DNA of 16,726 bases from Treponema sp. UBA4232. GTDB lineage: Bacteria; Spirochaetota; Spirochaetia; Treponematales; Treponemataceae. This document shows, one piece after another, positions 1-5,709 of the stretch (position 1 is its first letter; the number at the start of each line of letters is the position of its first letter). The DNA lies in the NCBI GenBank assembly GCA_002396325.1, contig DGXM01000181.1, forward strand, positions 1-16,726, read 5' to 3'. Made by a program: the position numbers and the translations under genes. The notes under the pieces were generated by a model. It saw nothing but the letters and a program-made list of their open reading frames with translations, made no database searches and had not been told where the DNA came from.

Positions 1-543
1 TGGTGGATCCGTCAGGCAATCACAAGGTCAATATCCGATCAGGCCCGCACAATCCGTGTTCCGGTCCACATGATTGAGCAGATAAACAAAGTGGTGCGTG
101 AGAGCAGGCAGCTTGTCCAGAAACTCGGAAGAGAACCCACCGATGAAGAAATTGCACAGCAGCTTTCATGGCCGGTAAGCAGAGTCAAGCAGGTAAAGAA
201 TGTTGCAAGGGAGCCGATTTCTCTTGAAACGCCGATCGGAGAGGAAGAGGACAGTTCTCTCGGAGATTTCATCGAAGACAAGGAAGTTGAGAATCCTGCA
301 ATTCAGACAGCCTACAAACTTCTTCAGGAACAGCTCCGCTCAGTGCTCAACACTCTGCCGCCAAGAGAGCAGGAGGTTCTTAGGATGAGATTCGGTCTTG
401 ACGACGGATATTCACTCACTCTTGAGGAAGTCGGTCTCTATTTCAATGTCACACGCGAACGCATACGCCAGATTGAAGCCAAGGCACTGAGGAGACTCCG
501 GCATCCGAGAAGGGCGTCAGGACTCAGGGATTACATAGACTGA
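1..543 (+). CDS. rpoD: RNA polymerase sigma factor RpoD (sigma-70), C-terminal part
   Basis: This is the 3' end of the principal sigma factor, which directs RNA polymerase to housekeeping promoters. The window opens inside the gene, in frame, so 180 codons remain. The first codons read WWIRQAITRSI, the region 2.4 segment that contacts the -10 element, followed by DQARTIRVPVHMIE (region 2.4/3.0). Region 3 continues with KLGREPTDEEIA. Region 4 begins near LPPREQEVLRMRFG and includes the -35-binding helix-turn-helix (LTLEEVG then VTRERIRQIEAKALRRLRHP). The C terminus, SGLRDYID, matches the usual end of group 1 sigma factors, so the stop looks natural. Region 2.4 with this full region 3/4 arrangement argues for RpoD over an alternative sigma factor. 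Family assignment is very secure; only the 5' part is missing because of the window edge. Confidence 0.97.
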   Translation, partial: WWIRQAITRSISDQARTIRVPVHMIEQINKVVRESRQLVQKLGREPTDEEIAQQLSWPVSRVKQVKNVAREPISLETPIGEEEDSSLGDFIEDKEVENPAIQTAYKLLQEQLRSVLNTLPPREQEVLRMRFGLDDGYSLTLEEVGLYFNVTRERIRQIEAKALRRLRHPRRASGLRDYID

Positions 544-790
544 TGTTGACGTGCCTCTAAAAAAATTGAGACGAAATCACCATACCTCGACGCAGAGTGT
601 CGAAGTGTGGTGATACATAAGGTATCGCCGTAGGATTCAACACCCTTTATTTCGATGCAGATTCGCAGCAAAGTTTCAGGCGGCGCGGGATATCGCCCCT
701 CCGTACGAATGACGCAGGAAGTTGATTTTTTTGCGCATTCTTTTTTCATCAAGGCATATCTAAAAACATCAGTTTTTAAAGATTGCCCTA
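544..790. other. Intergenic region after rpoD, possible dispersed repeat
   Basis: This stretch between rpoD and the next promoter holds no gene I can support. It contains the inverted repeat at 576-614 and a GC-rich patch near 675-700. The minus strand stays open for 91 codons (531-806), ending in rpoD, which is unusual for a gap in a genome of this composition. The conceptual peptide resembles no family I recognise. It does resemble the chance reading frames often carried by short dispersed intergenic repeats, being rich in Arg, Ser, Tyr and Cys. No intrinsic terminator for rpoD with a proper T-run was found. Calling it a repeat is inference: a copy elsewhere in the genome is needed to prove it. 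Confidence 0.3.
576..614. repeat. Imperfect inverted repeat, 16-nt arms, 7-nt loop
   Basis: The left arm (576-591) and right arm (599-614) are complementary at 14 of 16 positions around the loop GCAGAGT. The outer seven bases, ATCACCA and TGGTGAT, and the inner GTCGA/TCGAC pair perfectly. It lies 33 nt after the rpoD stop. No T-run follows on either strand, so it is not a typical intrinsic terminator. It could still stabilise the rpoD mRNA 3' end or form part of a dispersed repeat. Confidence 0.6.
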
Positions 791-819
791 TAGACACAAT
801 CTTCAAAATACGGTATATT
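791..819 (+). promoter_or_regulatory. Sigma-70 type promoter for the zinc-ribbon gene
   Basis: The -35 element TAGACA (791-796) and the -10 element TATATT (814-819) each match consensus at five of six positions. They are separated by exactly 17 nt. Transcription would start near 826, giving a leader of about 55 nt before the start codon at 881. A second possible -10, TATGAT (822-827), lacks a well-placed -35. Confidence 0.65.
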
Positions 820-880
820 CTTATGATAGAGCATTTTAAAATGTTTGTGTTCTAAATTGCAATTTATTAGGGGTTATCCG

Positions 881-1762
881 ATGCAGATGTCAGAAATTAA
901 GGAGCAGCTTGAATCTTTACAGACTGTTCTTGACGAAAAATACAAACTTGAGAAAAGGATTCTTGACCTTCCCAAAGAACTTGATACTGAGAAAGCAAGT
1001 CTTGAGCGTTTTAAAAAGGAATTCATCGAAAGAAATGCTGATTATGAAGCCCAGAAAGCAAAAGTGGCGGCTCTGGAAATAGAGTTCAAAGAAGCTCAGC
1101 GCTGCCATGAGAATTATGAAAAGGAAATGGGCGAAACAACCACGTCACATCATGAGGGTGATGTCCTTGATAAAAAAATTCAGGAAGCAGACCAGAGGGA
1201 ACGTGAAATCCGCAAAAGCCTTGAGATCGAGAGAAAAGCTCTGGATCAGAAAAGAGAAAAGGTTGAGGAAAGTGAAAGTCTCGTTGAGGCAACCAAAAAC
1301 AGCGTAAACGAAAAGAGCGGAGACTCAGCTCAGGAACTCGAAGGATACAACGAAAAACTCAAGGAACTTGAAAAGCAGGAAGCAATTTATTCCGAAGGGA
1401 TTCCTCCGGAGGATCTTCTCAAATTTCAGCGCATCATTAAAAGAAACAGCATCGGTATAGTCGCCGTTCACGGAGGAAAGGAACCCCGCACCAGTGTATG
1501 CATGGGCTGTAATATGATTCTGCCTGATCAGTTTGCAAACCGTGTAAGGGCAAATTATGAGAACAAGAACGACAACGTTCAGGAACTTCTTTACTGCCCG
1601 TATTGCAGTCGTGTGTTGTATTATGAAAACGTCACCGAAGTTGAGGCACCCATTGAAGAGGCCGGAGCACTGTATACTAATGAAGATCAGGATACAGACA
1701 ACATCTTTGACAATATTGACGGCGATGAATTTGGAGGAGACGGAAGCTCCGGTGATTTTTAA
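881..1762 (+). CDS. Coiled-coil protein with C-terminal C4 zinc ribbon (DUF164/zf-RING_7 family)
   Basis: The 293-aa protein is a long charged coiled coil followed by a small zinc ribbon. Residues about 5-175 are rich in Glu, Lys, Leu and Gln with heptad-like spacing and no membrane segment. The ribbon uses two CxxC knuckles, C207-M-G-C210 and C239-P-Y-C242, the latter continuing into SRVLYY as is typical of the zf-RING_7 family. The C-terminal tail is very acidic and glycine-rich. ATG 881 was chosen because AGGGGT (869-874) sits six bases upstream; a TTG at 845 lacks such a site, and ATG 887 is a less likely alternative. In treponemes a gene of this family follows rpoD. Members are thought to bind nucleic acid or act as adaptors, but the function here is not established. 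Cytoplasmic location is inferred from the absence of a signal peptide. Confidence 0.88.
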   Translation: MQMSEIKEQLESLQTVLDEKYKLEKRILDLPKELDTEKASLERFKKEFIERNADYEAQKAKVAALEIEFKEAQRCHENYEKEMGETTTSHHEGDVLDKKIQEADQREREIRKSLEIERKALDQKREKVEESESLVEATKNSVNEKSGDSAQELEGYNEKLKELEKQEAIYSEGIPPEDLLKFQRIIKRNSIGIVAVHGGKEPRTSVCMGCNMILPDQFANRVRANYENKNDNVQELLYCPYCSRVLYYENVTEVEAPIEEAGALYTNEDQDTDNIFDNIDGDEFGGDGSSGDF

Positions 1763-1766
1763 TTGA

Positions 1767-1818
1767 TTGAGTCAACTGCAGAAGTCTGACAGGTTTTGCA
1801 ACTGGCTCAAGTTATTTT
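1767..1818 (+). terminator. Candidate intrinsic terminator after the zinc-ribbon gene
   Basis: TTGAGTCA (1767-1774) pairs with TGGCTCAA (1803-1810) with one G-T wobble. After a 2x2 internal loop, TGCA (1777-1780) pairs with TGCA (1797-1800). The stem is followed by the T-rich GTTATTTT. The hairpin starts 5 nt after the stop codon and would separate this gene from rnpB. The large loop and imperfect T-run keep confidence moderate. Confidence 0.45.
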
Positions 1819-1860
1819 CAAAAGTCATCTGATTTTGAGATGAATTGATTTAGTACATAA

Positions 1861-2250
1861 CAAGGAATATATGGTCGCGCGGGATGCTCCTGATGACAGG
1901 TGCATTCCGTGAGGGAAAGTCCGGGCTCCACCGGAAAAGATGCCGGATAATAACCGGGCAGAAAGGATAGTTGCCTAATACAACTGGCATAACTCTTTTC
2001 TGACAGAAAGTGCTACAGAAAACAACCGCCTGTTTTACGGGTAAGGGTGAAAAGGCAGGGTAAGAGCCTACCGCGCTTCTGGCAACAGCGGCGGCATAAG
2101 CAAACCTCATCTGGAGCAAAATCATGCAGCAGTTTGGTATTCCGGCCTTACACTGCGGGTAGATTGCTGGAGGCGGCAGGCAACTGTCGTTGCAGATAGA
2201 TGACCATTGGCGTTTATCGTCAACCAGAACCCGGCTTACTATATTCCTTG
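1861..2250 (+). ncRNA. rnpB: RNase P RNA, bacterial type A
   Basis: This is the catalytic RNA of ribonuclease P, which removes the 5' leader of pre-tRNAs. The conserved core is readable. The 5' side of P4 is GAGGGAAAGTCCGGGCTCC near 1911-1929. The CTACAGAAA segment is near 2012-2020, and GGGTGAAA with GGTAAGAGC follows at about 2045-2066. The 3' universal segment CAGAACCCGGCTTA is at 2225-2238. The ends pair perfectly as helix P1: 1861-1870 with 2241-2250, extendable by two more A-T pairs. The L15 loop keeps the GGU motif (2158-2160) that contacts the tRNA CCA end, in the context GCGGGTAGATTGC. A length of about 390 nt fits type A. Ends are set from the P1 pairing and could differ by a few bases. 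I saw no clear promoter just upstream. Confidence 0.96.
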
Positions 2251-2257
2251 TTTTTTT
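2241..2257 (+). terminator. rnpB 3' end: P1 strand plus T-run
   Basis: The 3' strand of helix P1 (2241-2250) is followed immediately by seven T residues (2251-2257). No separate hairpin exists before the next gene at 2285. The P1 helix or another local stem may therefore act as the terminator stem, but because the two P1 strands lie about 370 nt apart in the sequence this is uncertain. Confidence 0.4.
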
Positions 2258-2284
2258 GCCATAGATTTAAAAAGCGGGTTGTTT

Positions 2285-3247
2285 ATGTTGAGGGGTAATG
2301 CATATAACGAAGAACGAAAACAAAGGCGGAAAAGCAAGTTTCTGCCCCGGCTGTTGCTTACAATAGGAATTGCCGGAGTTTTAACCTGCATAGCTATATT
2401 TTCATACCGCTTTTTCACAAACAAATTTCACTCGGCAAATACTGTTCCGATGCTTTACGAACAATGGGACAATCAGGATTTTCAAGGTGTCTATGATACT
2501 TCTGCTGCTATCCTTGAAAAGAATTTCCTCCAGAATGCAGCCCGCACATTCCACGGTTACAGTGCATTTCTCCTTGCGGTTTCAGAAACCGACAATGCCG
2601 TTGCCCAGGATCTTCTCGACGAAGCAATAATAAATCTCCGAATCGCAATGCAATATGCAAAGGAAGATGTCCTTCCGCAGATCAAGTATATGCTGGGCCG
2701 CAGTTATTTCCACAAAGACAGTTCAGCCGGTACCCATTTCTATGCTGATCTTGCCATTAAATATCTCCTTGAATGTCAGGCAGAAGACTTTCATGCGGAT
2801 GACATACCGGAGTATCTGGGATTGAGTTATGCCGCTCTGGGTGAAACGCAGAAAAGCATAGAATCTTTCACAGAAGCACTTCTTGTGCATGAGTCCGACA
2901 CATTGCTTCTTTCAATCGCCGAGCAGTACTGCAACGCCTCTCAGGGGGGAACGGCGAAACAATATCTCAAGCGTGTGCAAAACATAACCCAGAATGACGA
3001 AGTGCTCTTGAAAAGCCATTTTCTTCTTGCGCAGATTTATATGGATGAGTCGGATAACGAAAGCGCCCAGAAAGAATTTGAAACAATTTTGGAAAAAAAC
3101 ACAAATTCAGCAGACGCACACTACGGACTTGGTGTACTATATGAGAAGCAGGGTGATATGGCAAAGGCTCGTTCCGAATGGCGGAAATGCCTGACGCTGC
3201 AGCCGATGCATATTGGAGCCCGGCAGAAAATGTCAGACAATAAATAG
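2285..3247 (+). CDS. Membrane-anchored tetratricopeptide-repeat protein
   Basis: The 320-aa protein has a basic N-terminal stretch (RKQRRKSK, about 11-18), one hydrophobic segment (about 23-41) and then a helical domain reaching the C terminus. The positive-inside rule suggests a single anchor with the bulk outside the cytoplasm. The best repeat units are PEYLGLSYAALGETQKSIES, the segment around HFLLAQIYMDESDNESAQKE, and AHYGLGVLYEKQGDMAKARS, each with the small and large residue spacing of TPRs. ATG 2285 was chosen because GCGGG lies six bases upstream and the anchor then sits near the N terminus. A longer in-frame reading from 2207 would run into rnpB. It lies 38 nt before mreB, and a gene in this position is a treponemal feature as I recall. 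TPRs mediate protein contacts, so a scaffold role in the cell-elongation machinery is a reasonable inference, not shown. Confidence 0.85.
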   Translation: MLRGNAYNEERKQRRKSKFLPRLLLTIGIAGVLTCIAIFSYRFFTNKFHSANTVPMLYEQWDNQDFQGVYDTSAAILEKNFLQNAARTFHGYSAFLLAVSETDNAVAQDLLDEAIINLRIAMQYAKEDVLPQIKYMLGRSYFHKDSSAGTHFYADLAIKYLLECQAEDFHADDIPEYLGLSYAALGETQKSIESFTEALLVHESDTLLLSIAEQYCNASQGGTAKQYLKRVQNITQNDEVLLKSHFLLAQIYMDESDNESAQKEFETILEKNTNSADAHYGLGVLYEKQGDMAKARSEWRKCLTLQPMHIGARQKMSDNK

Positions 3248-3285
3248 AATATTGAAAACAGGACTTAAATGGAGGAAAATAGACG

Positions 3286-4323
3286 ATGGGATTTTTTGAC
3301 AACTTCACCACAGACATAGGAATTGACCTGGGTACCTGCAACACCCTGATTTACGTCCGCGGACAAGGAATTGTAATTGACGAGCCGTCCGTTGTGGCAG
3401 AGGAAAAAGGAACCGGAAAAGTTGTTGCGGTCGGAGCGGAAGCAAAACGCATGCTGTGGAAAACCCCTGGCGACATAGTGGCAATCAGACCCTTGGCAGA
3501 CGGAGTCATTTCAAACAGTGATGCCACTGAGAAAATGATCAAGTATTTTCTTCAGAAGATTATCCCCCGCGGTCATCTTTTCAAATCAACAAGAATGAAA
3601 ATCGGAATTCCGTCATGCATTACTCAGGTGGAAAGAGATGCCGTTATGGCCGCTGCGTTGAAAGCCGGTGCAAAAGAAGTCGAAGTCATTGAGGAAAGCC
3701 TTGCAGCCGCAATCGGTGCGCAGATTCCCATATACGAGCCTGCAGGTCATATGGTGTGCGACATAGGTGGTGGCACAACCGAAGTCTCCGTCATTTCACT
3801 CGGCGGTATGGTTACGACAAGTTCTATCCGTACAGGCGGCAACGAATTCGATGAGGCTATCGTGAAGCATGTTCATGCAGTCCACAACCTCATAATCGGA
3901 CAGGGACAGGCCGAAAGAATGAAGATTGAAATCGGTTCCGCAATTGCCGACAAAACAATCGATAAAATGGAAATCAAGGGTACAGATGCCATTACAGGTC
4001 TTCCGCGCCGCCTTGAGGTGGATTCCGTTGAAGTCCGCGAGGCTCTCAAGGATCCTCTTACAAAAATCGTTGAGGAAATCAAAAAGACCCTCAGCAAGAC
4101 TCCTCCTGAACTGGCAGCCGACATTGTTGAGCGCGGTATAGTCATGACTGGCGGAGGCTCAATGCTTAAGGGGCTTCAAAAGCTCATCTCAAAAGAAACG
4201 AGTGTTCCTGTCATCCTCGTGGAAAAACCTCTTGAGTGTGTTGCTGTCGGTGCAGGACAGGCATTCGAATTGTTCAAGGATATGTCATCAAACCGCTCAA
4301 TCTATGACAGTCTGAACAGCTGA
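3286..4323 (+). CDS. mreB: Rod shape-determining protein MreB (bacterial actin)
   Basis: MreB polymerises on the inner face of the membrane and steers lateral wall synthesis. At 345 aa it has the normal family length. The actin-fold nucleotide motifs are visible: phosphate-1 IDLGTCNT (13-20), phosphate-2 CDIGGGTTEV (158-167) and the adenosine motif VMTGGGSMLKGL (286-297). The segment IEESLAAAIGA (135-145) matches the conserved IEEPMAAAIGA except that Pro is Ser. The N terminus MGFFDNF is the short amphipathic start common in the family. A strong ribosome site, GGAGGA, lies at 3271-3276 ahead of ATG 3286. mreC follows after one base, so the two genes are surely co-transcribed and probably translationally coupled. 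Assignment to MreB over other actin homologues is secure from the motifs and the mreCD-mrdA-rodA context. Confidence 0.98.
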   Translation: MGFFDNFTTDIGIDLGTCNTLIYVRGQGIVIDEPSVVAEEKGTGKVVAVGAEAKRMLWKTPGDIVAIRPLADGVISNSDATEKMIKYFLQKIIPRGHLFKSTRMKIGIPSCITQVERDAVMAAALKAGAKEVEVIEESLAAAIGAQIPIYEPAGHMVCDIGGGTTEVSVISLGGMVTTSSIRTGGNEFDEAIVKHVHAVHNLIIGQGQAERMKIEIGSAIADKTIDKMEIKGTDAITGLPRRLEVDSVEVREALKDPLTKIVEEIKKTLSKTPPELAADIVERGIVMTGGGSMLKGLQKLISKETSVPVILVEKPLECVAVGAGQAFELFKDMSSNRSIYDSLNS

Positions 4324-4324
4324 T

Positions 4325-5194
4325 ATGAAAAGGTCTGTAAAGTTCAAACTTCCGGAAGTGCTGCTTGTTGTCCTCATATTGATAAGCGGCATTACGCTGG
4401 GATTCAATGCTGGAGGATTTCTCATCAACTTCAGCGGGGTAGGATTCACTGTGATGTCCACTCTGCAGAAAGGGTTCCATTATGTTTCTTCACGTGCCGA
4501 AGGTGTCGTGCAGAACGTAAAGGATATTTTCGTAATGAAGTCCGAATATGTCGAATTGAAGGAAAAACTTAAAGACTATGAATACCTGCAGCGGAACAAT
4601 GTCGAAATACGAAAAGAAAACGAGATGCTCCGTGAACAGCTTGATTTCGCAACAAGTCTCGCAAACAAGAACATAGCCGCACAGATTATAGGAAGAGATC
4701 CTGACAGTCTTTATTCCGCAATTACGATAGACAAGGGTGTCCGCAGCGGAATCAAAAAAGGAATGCCGGTAATCGCCATACAGCATGGAAACGTCGGAGT
4801 CGTTGGAAAAATCGTGACCGTGGGTGTCGGAACAAGCCAGATAATGCCTCTTTATAATTCAAAATGCAATATCTCTGCGCGCATTCAGACTTCCCGCGAA
4901 TTGGGAATTGTCTCAGGCCAGGGCTCGGTGGACATTCCGCTTACGATGAGTTACATCAGCAAAAGATCAATCAACGAACTTCAGATTGGGGACATTGTCG
5001 TCACATCAGGTGAAAACGGAAACTATATGCGGGACATTCCGATCGGTACGCTCTCGAAGATTTCCATACTGGACTATGATTCATCACTGGGGCTTGAGCT
5101 CACTCCGATTCTGGACTTTTCAAAATTGGAAACTGTCCTTGTTGTGGATCCTGCAATGGGAAACGACCGCATACCGCTTGAAGGGGAGGAATAG
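4325..5194 (+). CDS. mreC: Rod shape-determining protein MreC
   Basis: MreC is a bitopic scaffold that joins MreB and MreD to PBP2 and RodA. The 289-aa protein shows the usual plan: one N-terminal membrane segment (about 10-28), a coiled coil (about 66-112, rich in Glu, Lys and Leu) and a periplasmic beta-rich region. The family signature IIGRDPDSLYSAITIDKG (121-138), followed by SGIKKGMPVI, is clear, as is NGNYMRDIPIGTL further on. The start ATG is one base after the mreB stop and has little ribosome site of its own, which suggests coupling to mreB translation. The C-terminal tail after the second beta domain is short. Length and motifs are normal; function is confident. Confidence 0.95.
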   Translation: MKRSVKFKLPEVLLVVLILISGITLGFNAGGFLINFSGVGFTVMSTLQKGFHYVSSRAEGVVQNVKDIFVMKSEYVELKEKLKDYEYLQRNNVEIRKENEMLREQLDFATSLANKNIAAQIIGRDPDSLYSAITIDKGVRSGIKKGMPVIAIQHGNVGVVGKIVTVGVGTSQIMPLYNSKCNISARIQTSRELGIVSGQGSVDIPLTMSYISKRSINELQIGDIVVTSGENGNYMRDIPIGTLSKISILDYDSSLGLELTPILDFSKLETVLVVDPAMGNDRIPLEGEE

Positions 5195-5199
5195 AAAAA

Positions 5200-5709
5200 A
5201 TGTTTAAATCATTTGCAGTCAGTACATTCATTCTGCTTCTCGCATCTTTGATTGAAGCCGCAATTTTGTCGAATATCACGGTTCTTCCGGCGGTACCCGA
5301 TCTCTGTCTTTTATGCGTGATGTATTTTTCCCTACAAAACGGAAGACTGATGGGTGAAACCACAGGATTTGTTTCAGGCCTGTTCCTGGATTTTCTCAGT
5401 TCCGGGGTGATGGGTCTCAACTGTCTGGTTCGCACAATCATCGGTTTTGTGAGCGGGCTTTTCACCAAAGTCATCAATACGGAAGGCTTTTTCGTTCCGC
5501 TTCTGCTGGGATTCTGCGCCACGCTTATGAAGGGATTTATTCTCTGGCTGCTTTCCATTCTGTATCCCACGGAGATAATGAAATACAATCCTATTTCCTG
5601 GTTGTTTTTATTCGAGCTTATTGCAAACAGCATACTCACTCCCATAATCTTCAGGCTTCTTGACGTATTCAAAAAAACATTGGTGCTTAAACCGGAGACC
5701 GTTGAATAA
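5200..5709 (+). CDS. mreD: Rod shape-determining protein MreD
   Basis: This is a small polytopic membrane protein of 169 aa, the integral-membrane partner of MreC in the elongasome. Hydrophobic segments can be seen at about 5-25, 30-46, 53-70, 75-90, 96-120 and 132-153. Charged residues are concentrated in short loops and at the C terminus. The stretch PDLCLLCVMYFSLQNGRLMG with FVSGLFLDFLSSGVMGLNC fits the conserved MreD core (Asp and Gly in the third segment). The ribosome site GGGGAGGA sits 5-6 nt behind the mreC stop region, nine bases before ATG 5200. The stop TAA overlaps the mrdA start by one base. Sequence conservation in MreD is weak, so the call rests on topology plus position between mreC and mrdA. 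Confidence 0.9.
   Translation: MFKSFAVSTFILLLASLIEAAILSNITVLPAVPDLCLLCVMYFSLQNGRLMGETTGFVSGLFLDFLSSGVMGLNCLVRTIIGFVSGLFTKVINTEGFFVPLLLGFCATLMKGFILWLLSILYPTEIMKYNPISWLFLFELIANSILTPIIFRLLDVFKKTLVLKPETVE

Noticed and set aside
576..614. Intrinsic terminator for rpoD
   Set aside because: The stem is good but no T-run follows on the plus strand, so it is listed only as an inverted repeat.
845..880. TTG start at 845 for the zinc-ribbon protein
   Set aside because: It lacks a ribosome site, while ATG 881 has AGGGGT at the right distance and fits the promoter position.
2088..2120. Loss of the L15 GGU motif in RNase P RNA
   Set aside because: I first aligned the wrong loop. A closer comparison with the E. 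coli RNA places L15 near 2155-2170, where GGGTAG retains the GGU.
2207..2284. Upstream extension of the TPR protein into rnpB
   Set aside because: It would run through the conserved 3' part of RNase P RNA and its T-run; the start at 2285 with a nearby ribosome site is better.
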